Shown piece after piece: positions 16,935 through 25,106 of a stretch of DNA of 64,000 nt. The notes below the pieces were generated by a model. The model was not told the DNA's origin and ran no database searches. It saw only the letters and a list, made by a program, of their open reading frames with translations. Each line of letters opens with the position of its first letter. The stretch's first letter is position 1. This stretch comes from Janibacter sp. DB-40 (GTDB taxonomy: Bacteria > Actinomycetota > Actinomycetes > Actinomycetales > Dermatophilaceae). The DNA is taken from positions 992,001-1,056,000 of the forward strand of contig NZ_CP120360.1 of NCBI RefSeq assembly GCF_029510815.1, read 5' to 3'. A program made the position numbers and the translations under genes.

Positions 16935-17144
16935 TCAGGTGATCGCCTCGTCGTCGCCGATCCCGACGATCCACAGCCGGGTGATGACCCCGTCGGTCTC
17001 GGTGATGCTCACCCGCTGCCCGGGGCGCAGGAAGCGCAGGCCGCTCGCCGCGACGACCTCGGGCGCGACGTCGTGGGAGAGGCCGGCGTCGGTGACGACG
17101 ACGGCCCCGGTGTCGGGGGACTGGGAGAAGACCGTGGCCTGCAC
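16935..17144 (-). CDS. Small conserved actinobacterial protein (69 aa), OB/cold-shock-like
   Basis: 69 residues. The pattern resembles a small protein family found across actinobacteria: an N-terminal strand pair (QATVFSQSPDTGAVVVTDAG), then the conserved GLRFLRPGQRVSI and a final strand ITRLWIVGIG. This suggests a small all-beta, cold-shock/OB-like fold; no function is known to me. The GTG start is supported by TACCCT 7 nt upstream on the minus strand (leaderless pattern). It is divergent from plsC and convergent with hup. Confidence 0.7.
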   Translation of the reverse strand: MQATVFSQSPDTGAVVVTDAGLSHDVAPEVVAASGLRFLRPGQRVSITETDGVITRLWIVGIGDDEAIT

Positions 17145-17222
17145 GGGTCCGAGGGTAGTCGTGTCATAGGCTGAACTCTCCACCCGAGGCGCCGACGGCG
17201 CCGCCCCGGACCGAGAGGTGCC

Positions 17223-17978
17223 ATGACCGCACACCGCCTGCCGACACCGGTCATGTACCGGGTCGTCGCCGGCATCCTGCGCCCGGTCCTGCGGTCGCTG
17301 ATGCGCTACGAGGTGAGCGGGCTGGAGCACCTCCCGCGCTCGGGTGGCTTCATCGTGGCGCCGAACCACGTCTCGCACATCGACCCCTTCCCGTGGGCGC
17401 ACGTGCTGTACAACCAGGGGCGCCCGCCGGTCTTCCTCGCCAAGAGCAGCCTCTTCGAGACCCCCGTCGTCCGGTCGGTCATGCGGCACACCCACCAGGT
17501 GCGGGTCGACCGCGAGACGGTGACCGCGGCCCGGTCGATCGGGCCCGCCATCCGGGCGATCGAGGCGGGCGCGTGCGTCGCGGTCTACCCCGAGGGCTCG
17601 CTCACCCGCGACCCGGACATGTGGCCCATGCGCGGCAAGACCGGCGCGGCACGCCTGGCGCTGCACGCCGGCTGCCCGGTCATCCCGATCGCCCAGTGGG
17701 GGCCGCAGGACCTGCTGGCCCCCTACGCCCGGAGGCCGACGCCGACGTGGCACCGGACCCTGGTGCGCATCCGCTTCGGCCCACCGGTCGAGCTGGCGGA
17801 CCTACGCTCGGACCCGGTGACCCGCGAGGCGATCCACACGGGCACCGACCGGATCATGCAGGCGCTCACCCACGAGCTGGAACAGCTGCGCGGGGAGAGG
17901 GCCCCGGCCGAGCGCTTCGACCCCAAGGCCCACGGACTGCGGTCCACGGGTGACTACCGATCAGGAGGAGAGTCGTGA
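17223..17978 (+). CDS. plsC: 1-acyl-sn-glycerol-3-phosphate acyltransferase family protein
   Basis: 251 residues. Membrane-associated acyltransferase making phosphatidic acid from lysophosphatidate. Motif I is NHVSHIDPF (HX4D), motif III is YPEGSLTRDPDMWPMRGKTGAARL, and VIPIAQWGPQ is the motif IV region. The ATG has GAGAGG 5 nt upstream; a TAGGCT hexamer about 45 nt upstream is a plausible -10. It overlaps gpsA by 4 nt, so phospholipid precursor synthesis (glycerol-3-phosphate) and acylation are coupled in one operon. Confidence 0.9.
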   Translation: MTAHRLPTPVMYRVVAGILRPVLRSLMRYEVSGLEHLPRSGGFIVAPNHVSHIDPFPWAHVLYNQGRPPVFLAKSSLFETPVVRSVMRHTHQVRVDRETVTAARSIGPAIRAIEAGACVAVYPEGSLTRDPDMWPMRGKTGAARLALHAGCPVIPIAQWGPQDLLAPYARRPTPTWHRTLVRIRFGPPVELADLRSDPVTREAIHTGTDRIMQALTHELEQLRGERAPAERFDPKAHGLRSTGDYRSGGES

Positions 17979-18973
17979 ACCACATCGCCGTCTTTGGTGC
18001 CGGGAGCTGGGGGACCGCCTTTGCCGCGATCCTCGCCGACGCGGGGAACGACGTGCGGGTGTGGGGCCGGCGCCCCGAGCTGGTCGAGCAGCTCAACCGG
18101 GGCGTCAACGAGGACTACGCGCCCGGGATCGAGCTCTCCTCGCGCATCTCCGCCTCGAGCGACCCCGCACACGTCGTCGACGGCGCCGAGATCGTCATCC
18201 TCTCGGTGCCCTCGCAGTCCCTGCGCGACAACCTCACGGAGTGGGCCCCGCTCCTGACCGGGGACAAGATCATCGTCTCGCTGATGAAGGGCATCGAGCT
18301 CGGCACGACGAAGCGGATGAGCGAGGTCATCCACGAGGTGGCCGGGATCCCGTTCGAGCGGATCGTCGCCGTGAGCGGCCCGAACCTCTCCCGCGAGATC
18401 ATCCAGCGCCAGCCGGCCGCCACCGTCGTCGCGTGCCCGGACGAGCGCTCCGCCGACACCGTCGCCGCCGCGTGCTCGACGAGCTATTTCCGCCCCTACA
18501 CCTCGCCCGACCTCGTCGGTGCGGAGATCGGGGGAGCGGTCAAGAACGTCATCGCGCTCGCCGTGGGCATGGCCTCCGGGCTGGGGATGGGCGACAACAC
18601 CAAGGCGACGATCATCACCCGGGGCCTCGCCGAGACGACCCGTCTGGCCACGGCACTGGGTGCCGACCCGCGGACGATGTCCGGCCTCGCCGGAGTCGGC
18701 GACCTCATCGCCACGTGCATGTCGCCGCTGTCGCGCAACCACTCCTTCGGGGTCAAGCTCGGCCAGGGGCTGACGCTGGAGGAGGTCACCGCGCAGGCCA
18801 AGCAGACCGCGGAGGGCGTGAAGTCCTGCTCCTCGATCCTCGAGCTCGCCCACAGCAACGGCGTCGACGTGCCGATCATCGAGCAGGTCAACCGCGCCGT
18901 GCACGAGGGCGTCCAGGTCACCGAGATCGGGCGCGAGCTGCTCGCCCGGGCCCGCAAGTCCGAGACGGACTGA
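17975..18973 (+). CDS. gpsA: NAD(P)H-dependent glycerol-3-phosphate dehydrogenase
   Basis: Reduces dihydroxyacetone phosphate to sn-glycerol-3-phosphate for phospholipid synthesis; 332 residues. The Rossmann motif GAGSWGTAFA is at the N-terminus. MKGIELGTTKRMSE, AVSGPNLSREI and GGAVKNVIALAVGMASGLGMGDNTKA are family hallmarks and include the catalytic lysine. The GTG start overlaps the plsC stop (GTGA). A CCCCGC/GCGGGG hairpin lies just after its stop, before the convergent trans-sulfuration gene. Confidence 0.96.
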   Translation: MNHIAVFGAGSWGTAFAAILADAGNDVRVWGRRPELVEQLNRGVNEDYAPGIELSSRISASSDPAHVVDGAEIVILSVPSQSLRDNLTEWAPLLTGDKIIVSLMKGIELGTTKRMSEVIHEVAGIPFERIVAVSGPNLSREIIQRQPAATVVACPDERSADTVAAACSTSYFRPYTSPDLVGAEIGGAVKNVIALAVGMASGLGMGDNTKATIITRGLAETTRLATALGADPRTMSGLAGVGDLIATCMSPLSRNHSFGVKLGQGLTLEEVTAQAKQTAEGVKSCSSILELAHSNGVDVPIIEQVNRAVHEGVQVTEIGRELLARARKSETD

Positions 18974-19016
18974 GCCCCGCCGGACCCAGCTGCGGGGTCG
19001 TCCCACGGCCCCGATC

Positions 19017-20138
19017 TCAGCCGAGCGCGGCCAGGGACTGCTCCAGGTCGCGCCACAGGTCGTCGACGTCTTCGACGCCCACCGACATCCGCACGAGGTT
19101 GACCGGGACGGCCTCGGGCTCGCCGGGCTGGCGGCGGCGGCGCTCGAGCTGCGACTCGACGCCCCCGAGGCTGGTGGAGTTGGACCAGATGAGTGTCCCG
19201 GCGGCGAGGGCCTCGGCCTCCTCGACCCCGTCGGTGGCGCCGGCGACCTCGACGGACACGATCGCGCCCCACCCGGGGTAGCGCACCCGTGAGATCCGTG
19301 GGTGGTCGGCCAGCCGTCGGGCGAGCTCGGCGGCGTTGTCGCAGGCCCGCTCCACGCGAAGGGAGAGGGTGCGCAGCCCGCGCAGGGCGAGCCAGGCCTC
19401 CATCGGACCGGCGATGGCCCCACCGAGCGTGCGGTGGCGGGCCAGACGCGCCCGCAGGTCGCGGCCCCGGTCGTCGGCAGCGGTGACCGCCAGGCCGAGG
19501 ACCACGTCGGAGTGGCCGGAGAGGTACTTCGTCGCCGAGTGCACGACGACGTCGGCCCCGTCCTCGAGAGGACGCTGCAGCAGGGGGGTGGCGAAGGTGT
19601 TGTCCACGGCGACCAGTGCGCCGACCTCGTGCGCCGCCGCGGTGAGACCCGCGAGGTCGGCGACGTCGAGCAGCGGGTTGGTCGGGGACTCCAGCCAGAG
19701 CAGGTCGGCGCCGGGCAGGGCCGCACGCACTCCCGCGGTGTCGCCGACGTCGACCCAGCGCACCTCGAGCCGTCCGGCCCCGGCCGCCTCGGTGAGCGAG
19801 ACGACGACGCCGTTGTACGCGGCGGCCGGGGCGACGACGACCCCGCCGACGGGGACGAGCGCGAGGACGGCCGCGACCGCGGCCATGCCCGAGGAGTAGA
19901 GGAGCGCCTCGCCCCCTTCGAGCCCACCGACGGCCTCCTCGAAGGGGGTCCACGTCGGGTTGCCGACGCGCGCGTAGTTGATCGGTCCGTCGGCGACGTA
20001 GGTCGAGGTGAAGGTGACCGGGGGGTTGAGGGAGGCGCCCGGCTCGCGCGGTGGGCGACCGGCTGCGACGACCTGCGTCCGTGGGGACAGCTCGTGGGCG
20101 TGGGCGGGGGTGGGGGAGCTCGGGCGCTGGTCGGTCAT
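19017..20138 (-). CDS. PLP-dependent trans-sulfuration enzyme (cystathionine gamma-lyase/synthase family)
   Basis: 373 residues, Cys/Met metabolism PLP enzyme. The cofactor lysine lies in SATKYLSGHSDV. YARVGNPTWTPFEEAVGGLEGGEALLYSSGMAA and WLESPTNPLLDVADL are hallmark blocks. Family members act as cystathionine gamma-lyase, gamma-synthase or O-acylhomoserine sulfhydrylase; sequence alone does not settle which, though gamma-lyase is the usual label at this locus. The ATG has TAACCT 6 nt upstream on the minus strand (leaderless pattern), nearly back-to-back with the ddl promoter. Confidence 0.88.
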   Translation of the reverse strand: MTDQRPSSPTPAHAHELSPRTQVVAAGRPPREPGASLNPPVTFTSTYVADGPINYARVGNPTWTPFEEAVGGLEGGEALLYSSGMAAVAAVLALVPVGGVVVAPAAAYNGVVVSLTEAAGAGRLEVRWVDVGDTAGVRAALPGADLLWLESPTNPLLDVADLAGLTAAAHEVGALVAVDNTFATPLLQRPLEDGADVVVHSATKYLSGHSDVVLGLAVTAADDRGRDLRARLARHRTLGGAIAGPMEAWLALRGLRTLSLRVERACDNAAELARRLADHPRISRVRYPGWGAIVSVEVAGATDGVEEAEALAAGTLIWSNSTSLGGVESQLERRRRQPGEPEAVPVNLVRMSVGVEDVDDLWRDLEQSLAALG

Positions 20139-20168
20139 GGCCGCAGGTTAGAGGTTAGTCTTCCCTCG

Positions 20169-21296
20169 ATGAGCAGCCATCCCAATCGCAAGCCTCGCGT
20201 CGCCGTCGTCTTCGGCGGTCGGTCCTCCGAGCACGCCGTCTCGTGTGCCACCGCAGCCGGCGTGCTGCGGGCGATCGACCGCGAGGCCTATGACGTCGTG
20301 CCCGTCGGCATCACCCGTGACGGTGCCTGGGTGCTGGCCTCCGACGACCCCGACCGGCTGGCGCTCACCCCCACGCAGACCCCGCAGGTGGAGGACACCG
20401 GCACCGCGGTCATCCTGCCCACGCGCGCCGGCGAGAGCGCGCTGAGCGTGCACCGCACCGGAGAGGCGCTCGAGACCCTCGGCGAGGTCGACGTCGTCTT
20501 CCCGGTGCTGCACGGCCCCTACGGCGAGGACGGCACCCTCCAGGGGATGCTCGAGCTCACCGACATGCGGTACGTGGGCTCCGGGGTGCTCGCCTCCGCC
20601 GCCGGCATGGACAAGCACTACATGAAGGTCGTCTTCGCCGGTGCCGGACTCCCCGTCGGCCCGTACACCGTCATCACCGACCGGGAGTGGCGCCGCGACA
20701 AGGCTGCCGCGATGGACGCCGTCGCCTCGCTGCACTTCCCGGTCTTCGTCAAGCCCTGTCGCGCCGGCTCGTCGATGGGCGTGGCCAAGGTCGAGCACCC
20801 CGACCAGCTCGAGGGGGCGATCGAGGCCGCGCGCGAGCACGACCTGAAGGTCATCGTCGAGCAGGGCGTCACCGGCCGCGAGATCGAGTGCTCCGTGCTG
20901 GAGGGACGGGGGCTCGACGCCCCGCGGACCTCCCTGCCCGGTGAGATCGTCGTCGAGTCCGGCCACGGCCACGACTTCTACGACTTCGAGGCCAAGTACC
21001 TCGACGACGCCTCCGTGCGCCTGTCCTGCCCGGCGGACCTGTCGGAGGCCGTGACCACGGAGGTGCGTCGTCTCGCGGCGGCGGCCTTCGAGGCGCTGGC
21101 GTGCGAGGGACCGGCCCGGGTCGACTGCTTCGTCACCGACCGGGGCAAGGTCCTGATCAACGAGATCAACACGATGCCCGGCTTCACCCCGACCTCGATG
21201 TACCCGCGGATGTGGCAGGAGAGCGGCCTGTCCTACCCACAGCTCGTCGACGAGCTCATCCAGCTCGCGCTCGAGCGCCCCGTCGGCCTGCGGTAG
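20169..21296 (+). CDS. ddl: D-alanine-D-alanine ligase
   Basis: ATP-grasp ligase supplying D-Ala-D-Ala for peptidoglycan; 375 residues. VVFGGRSSEHAVSC is the N-terminal signature, HGPYGEDGTLQGMLEL and FVKPCRAGSSMGVAKV bind substrate and ATP, and LINEINTMPGFTPTSMYP carries the metal ligands. An SMYP end motif is usual for D-Ala ligases rather than vancomycin-type D-Lac ligases. The ATG has TAGTCT 7 nt upstream, a leaderless pattern. A tandem repeat array follows. Confidence 0.95.
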   Translation: MSSHPNRKPRVAVVFGGRSSEHAVSCATAAGVLRAIDREAYDVVPVGITRDGAWVLASDDPDRLALTPTQTPQVEDTGTAVILPTRAGESALSVHRTGEALETLGEVDVVFPVLHGPYGEDGTLQGMLELTDMRYVGSGVLASAAGMDKHYMKVVFAGAGLPVGPYTVITDREWRRDKAAAMDAVASLHFPVFVKPCRAGSSMGVAKVEHPDQLEGAIEAAREHDLKVIVEQGVTGREIECSVLEGRGLDAPRTSLPGEIVVESGHGHDFYDFEAKYLDDASVRLSCPADLSEAVTTEVRRLAAAAFEALACEGPARVDCFVTDRGKVLINEINTMPGFTPTSMYPRMWQESGLSYPQLVDELIQLALERPVGLR

Positions 21297-21309
21297 CCGG
21301 AGCGTGGAG

Positions 21310-21402
21310 GTGCAGGAGCCTCAGCAGTTGCGCAGTGCGGGTGCAGGAGCCTAAGCAGTTGCGCAGGTCGGGTGCAGGAGCCTAAGCAGTTGCGCAGGTC
21401 GG
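21310..21402. repeat. Three 31-bp tandem repeat units between convergent genes
   Basis: Three head-to-tail 31-bp units, each beginning GTGCAGGAGCCTMAGCAGTT and ending GCGCAGKKCGG; a partial fourth copy of the first bases is visible next. They fill the gap between ddl and the convergent DUF3515 gene. The reverse complement of the core, GCAACTGCTTAGGCTCCTGC, matches the array near 7.6 kb at 19 of 20 positions, although the flanks and period (35 bp there) differ. Confidence 0.9.
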
Positions 21403-21407
21403 ACCCG

Positions 21408-21875
21408 TCAGCTGCAGGAGTAGTCGTTGGTCGGCAGCTGCTCCGCGGCCTCGGAGAACGCCGGGAGCAGGAGCGGGGCCGGCCCGTGCTCGTCGGGCAC
21501 GAGGACCTCGATCGCCGGTTCCCGCCCGAAGGTGGTCAGCTTCGTCCCGTCACCGAGGTCCTCCGCGACCCAGTCGATGCCGTCGACGACGATGCACTGG
21601 TTCTCCGTCGGTCCGAGGGCGGGCATCCCGCACCGGGCGATGACGGCGGGGTCCGCCCACGCGATGACGGTCGGGTCGCTCGGCTCGGTCTGCGTGGGTG
21701 CCTCGCCGAGGATCTCCGCGGGCCAGTGCTCGCTCGCGGCGGCGCACGCCGGCGCCTCCGCCTGCGCGGGGATCGCGACCTCCACGGGCCCGGCGCAGGC
21801 GCCCAGTGCCACCAGGACGAGCAGGCCGAGGCCGCCCGGGAGGAGGCGTGCGCGACGGCGGGGGGAAGAAGGCAC
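21408..21875 (-). CDS. DUF3515 family predicted lipoprotein
   Basis: 155 residues. An N-terminal basic segment (PSSPRRRAR) is followed by a hydrophobic stretch and a lipobox ending LGAC, so it is probably a secreted lipid-anchored protein. The mature part has paired cysteines (PACAAASEHWP, ARCGMPALG, NQCIVVDGIDW, final YSCS) and matches the DUF3515 family, typically found between ddl and thiL in actinobacteria. The GTG start has TAGCCT 7 nt upstream on the minus strand. Function unknown. Confidence 0.85.
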   Translation of the reverse strand: MPSSPRRRARLLPGGLGLLVLVALGACAGPVEVAIPAQAEAPACAAASEHWPAEILGEAPTQTEPSDPTVIAWADPAVIARCGMPALGPTENQCIVVDGIDWVAEDLGDGTKLTTFGREPAIEVLVPDEHGPAPLLLPAFSEAAEQLPTNDYSCS

Positions 21876-21930
21876 GGCCGGGAGGCTACCGTGCCGTCCT
21901 GACCCCCTTCGCCCACCCGAGGAGAGACGG

Positions 21931-22944
21931 ATGACTCCGGCCCGCCTGCAGGACGTCTCCGAGGAGGAGCTGCTGCGCCGCCTCTTCCCGCTCTTCGGTG
22001 GGACCACCGGGTCGGCGGAGGTGCTCGTCGGTCCCGGCGACGACGCCGCGGTGGTCGCCGCACCGTCCGGGTCGGTGGTGCTGACCACCGACTCCATGGT
22101 CCGCGGGCGCGACTGGCACGACGACTGGTCCTCGCCGACGGACGTCGGACACAAGGTCGTTGCCCAGAACATCGCCGACATCGCCGCCATGGGTGCGGTG
22201 CCGACCGGGCTGCTCGTCGCCCTGGCCGCGGACCCGGCCACGGAGGTCGAGTGGGCCCTGGCCCTCGCCGAGGGCATCGCGCAGGCCGCCCGCGAGGCCG
22301 GCGCCCCCGTGATCGGGGGAGACCTGTCCTCCGCGGGGGAGGGGAGCATCGTCGTGGGCATCACCGCCGTCGGTGACCTGCGGGGAGGTCGCGCGGTGGG
22401 TCGGGACGGTGCGGGCGCGGGGGACGTCGTCGCGGTCCGCGGGAGCCTGGGGCGCTCGGGCGGCGGCCTGCAGCTGCTCCTGGCCGGTCGTGGTCGCACG
22501 CACCGCGACGCGCCCCTCGGCGACGTCGACGACCCGCTGGCCCGGGCGGTCGAGGTGCTGTGCCGGGTCCACCGCCGCACCGAGGACGTCCCGTGGCGTG
22601 CGGGACCCGAGGCCTCCGCCGCCGGCGCGACCGCGATGATCGACCTCTCCGACGGGCTCGTGCGCGACCTCGGGCGCGTGGCGCGGGCCAGCGGGGTGCG
22701 CATCGAGCTCGACGGCGGGGCCCTGGCCGCGTTCACCACGGGGCCGCTCACCCTGGCCCTCGGTGCCGAGGAGGCGATGCGTCAGGTGCTCTCCGGAGGG
22801 GAGGAGCACTCGCTCGCGGCGACCTTCCCGCACGAGGTCCCCGACGGCTGGGAGGTCATCGGGGTGTGCGCGGAGGGTCCCGGTGAGGTCGTCGTCGACG
22901 GTGAGGTGCCCCCGGTCAGCGGCTGGGACCACTTCTCCGGGTGA
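21931..22944 (+). CDS. thiL: Thiamine-monophosphate kinase
   Basis: Phosphorylates thiamine monophosphate to thiamine diphosphate; PurM/AIRS-type ATPase fold, 337 residues. GPGDDAAVV, LTTDSMVRGRDWH, NIADIAAMGA and MIDLSDGLVRDL are the expected metal/ATP motifs. The ATG follows a GAGGAGAGACGG ribosome binding site. A TACCGT hexamer overlapping the divergent DUF3515 start may be its -10. It is convergent with rpmB, separated by a terminator. Confidence 0.94.
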   Translation: MTPARLQDVSEEELLRRLFPLFGGTTGSAEVLVGPGDDAAVVAAPSGSVVLTTDSMVRGRDWHDDWSSPTDVGHKVVAQNIADIAAMGAVPTGLLVALAADPATEVEWALALAEGIAQAAREAGAPVIGGDLSSAGEGSIVVGITAVGDLRGGRAVGRDGAGAGDVVAVRGSLGRSGGGLQLLLAGRGRTHRDAPLGDVDDPLARAVEVLCRVHRRTEDVPWRAGPEASAAGATAMIDLSDGLVRDLGRVARASGVRIELDGGALAAFTTGPLTLALGAEEAMRQVLSGGEEHSLAATFPHEVPDGWEVIGVCAEGPGEVVVDGEVPPVSGWDHFSG

Positions 22945-22989
22945 GAGCACGTGCGGGGTGGGCCGCCCCTTCGCGGGGGTGCAGGCACG

Positions 22990-23021
22990 AAAAAGCCGCC
23001 GTCCCCTCACGGGGCGGCGGC
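22990..23021 (-). terminator. Intrinsic terminator of rpmB
   Basis: Read on the minus strand: a GC-rich stem GCCGCCGCCCC / GGGG(AC)GGCGGC with a GTGA loop, followed by TTTTT. It lies 18 nt after the rpmB stop and also faces thiL. Confidence 0.85.
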
Positions 23022-23039
23022 GTCTTCGTCGTCAGCAGG

Positions 23040-23234
23040 TCAGCGCTGGACCTTGCCGGCCTTGAGGCACGAAGTGCAGACATTGAGACGCTTCGGGGTC
23101 GCACCGGCGTCGCCCACCTTGGCCCGAACCCGCTGGATGTTCGGGTTCCAGCGACGCTTGGTGCGGCGGTGCGAGTGCGAGATGGAGTGTCCGAAGGACG
23201 GTCCCTTGCCGCAGACGTCGCAGTTGGCAGCCAC
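23040..23234 (-). CDS. rpmB: Large ribosomal subunit protein bL28
   Basis: 64 residues, full length for bL28. [11 protein letters not shown] and CTSCLKAG provide the two CxxC pairs of a zinc-binding (C+) version; [14 protein letters not shown] is the conserved RNA-binding segment. GTG start with AGGAGA 7 nt upstream. Monocistronic, ending in a clear terminator. Confidence 0.97.
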   Translation of the reverse strand: MAANCDVCGKGPSFGHSISHSHRRTKRRWNPNIQRVRAKVGDAGATPKRLNVCTSCLKAGKVQR

Positions 23235-23444
23235 GGGTATCTCCTGTGTTCGTCAGTAACGTGAGTGATGCGCTCCGGCGCTCCACCACGAAGGGGGGAG
23301 ATGGTGCCGGGCAACCGGTACAGCGTAGCGGAGCGCGGCCCCGGGGGCCAAAACGAGCCGGCCCGGGCCGCGGGAACGGCACGTGAGCGTGGCGAGCGGG
23401 GCGTCGTCCACCGTGCTGTCGCTCCCCTCGGATACCGTGACGAC

Positions 23445-25106
23445 GTGCTGGAGGTCATGGACGCCGAGTCGGTGCGGCGATGGGTCGTCGTGACCCGGGC
23501 TGCGCTCGCCGCGCGGCGAGCCGAGATCGACGCGCTCAACGTCTTCCCGGTCCCCGACGGGGACACCGGGACCAACATGTACCTCACCCTCGACCAGGCG
23601 CTGCACGCCACCCGCACGGAGCAGGAGCGGCTCGGGGAGGAGGGCTCGCCGCGCCTGGACGCCGAGGTCGCCGCGATGTCCCGGGCGGCCCTGATGTCCG
23701 CCCGGGGCAACTCCGGGGTGATCCTCAGCCAGCTCGTGCGCGGGGTGAGCGACGTGATCGCCGGCGAGCACCTGACCGTCGTGGACGCCCCGGCCGTCGC
23801 CCGGGCCATCGCCCAGGGTGCCCGCCGGGCGCGCGAGAGCGTCGTGCGTCCGCAGGAGGGCACGATCCTCACCGTCGCCGACGCGACGGCAGCGGCCGCC
23901 GAGCAGGCCGCCCGCGAGGGCGGGAGCCTCGGTGAGCTGACGGTCGCCGCCGTCACCGCCGCCCGCGAGGCCCTGGCCCGCACGCCCGAGCAGCTGCAGG
24001 TCCTCGCCGACGCCGGAGTCGTCGACGCCGGCGGTGCGGGGTACCTGCTCTTCATCGAGGCGCTCGACCGGGTCGTGCACGACAAGGGGCCGGCGCAGCA
24101 CTTCGCCGTCGACGACTTCACCCTCAACACCACGCTGGAGCGGCGTGCCGACTGGTCGCACGACGGTGGTGACCGGGCGCCCGCGGTCGGCTACGACCGC
24201 GACGGTCACGACGGGCCCGCGTACGAGGTGATGTACCTGCTGCGCGAGGTCCCGGAGGAGGGTGTCCTCGTCCTGCGACGGGAGCTCGACGGGCTCGGGG
24301 ACAGCGTCGTCGTCTCCGGCGCCGAGGACCTCACGCACGTGCACGTGCACACCGACGACATCGGTGGTGTCCTCCAGGCCGGGCTCGCCCACGGCGCTCC
24401 CGACCGCGTGGTCGTCACCCTCCTGGACACCACGCCCGCCACCCCGCAGCGCGGGGTCTCGCTCGTGGCCTGCGCGGCCGGGCCCGGCATCGCCGAGGTG
24501 ATCACGCAGGCCGGCGCGGTCTCCGTGCCCTCCGGACCGGGGCACCGGGCATCCGCCGGGGAGCTCGTCGCGGCCGTGCGCGAGGGCGGCACCGAGGAGG
24601 TCATCCTCCTGCCCAACGACCGGGACACGCGCATGGCCGCCGATGTCGCCGCCCAGGCCGCCGCGCAGGAGGGCCGGACCGTCCACGTCATCGGGTCGAC
24701 CACCGCGGTCCAGGGCCTGGCCGCCCTCGCGGTCTTCGACCCGGGCCTGACCGTCACGCAGAACGTCCTGGCGATGACCCGCACGGCCGCCGCGACCCGC
24801 CACGGCGGCGTGACCGTCGCGGTGAAGTCCGGCCTGACCAGCGGCGGTGCGTGCGAGATCGGTGACGTCCTCGGCGTCGTCGCCGGTGACATCACGATCG
24901 TCGGGTCCGACATGGACGAGGTCGCCCGGGAGGTCCTGGACACCATCACCGGCACCGGGGCGGAGCTGGTGACGGTCGTCGTCGGCGAGGACGCCCCGGA
25001 CGGACTCGTCGAGCGCCTCACCGCGCGGGTGGAGTCCCAGCGCGTCGAGGTCGAGGTCATCGACGGGGGCCAGCCGCACTACCCGCTGCTCTTCGGGGTG
25101 GAGTAG
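23445..25106 (+). CDS. DhaL/DAK2 domain protein of the YloV/FakA type
   Basis: 553 residues. The N-terminal ~200 residues form a DhaL (DAK phosphatase/kinase L) domain with the ADP/Mg motif NVFPVPDGDTGTNM and ALMSARGNSGVILSQL. The middle and C-terminal regions match YloV-type proteins, which include the fatty-acid kinase subunit FakA, so phosphorylation of a fatty acid held by a DegV/FakB partner is possible but no partner is in this window. The GTG start is set by TACCGT 6 nt upstream; longer in-frame starts lie before this promoter. It overlaps recG by 1 nt, the usual actinobacterial pair. Confidence 0.85.
   Translation: MLEVMDAESVRRWVVVTRAALAARRAEIDALNVFPVPDGDTGTNMYLTLDQALHATRTEQERLGEEGSPRLDAEVAAMSRAALMSARGNSGVILSQLVRGVSDVIAGEHLTVVDAPAVARAIAQGARRARESVVRPQEGTILTVADATAAAAEQAAREGGSLGELTVAAVTAAREALARTPEQLQVLADAGVVDAGGAGYLLFIEALDRVVHDKGPAQHFAVDDFTLNTTLERRADWSHDGGDRAPAVGYDRDGHDGPAYEVMYLLREVPEEGVLVLRRELDGLGDSVVVSGAEDLTHVHVHTDDIGGVLQAGLAHGAPDRVVVTLLDTTPATPQRGVSLVACAAGPGIAEVITQAGAVSVPSGPGHRASAGELVAAVREGGTEEVILLPNDRDTRMAADVAAQAAAQEGRTVHVIGSTTAVQGLAALAVFDPGLTVTQNVLAMTRTAAATRHGGVTVAVKSGLTSGGACEIGDVLGVVAGDITIVGSDMDEVAREVLDTITGTGAELVTVVVGEDAPDGLVERLTARVESQRVEVEVIDGGQPHYPLLFGVE

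Noticed and set aside
21372..21902. Plus-strand frame beginning with the EPKQLRRS peptides encoded by the repeat array
   Set aside because: The peptides are only the translation of the tandem repeats and the rest is antisense to the DUF3515 lipoprotein gene.
21887..21930. Thiamine riboswitch before thiL
   Set aside because: The leader is only about 30 nt, too short for a TPP riboswitch, and no conserved sequence is seen.
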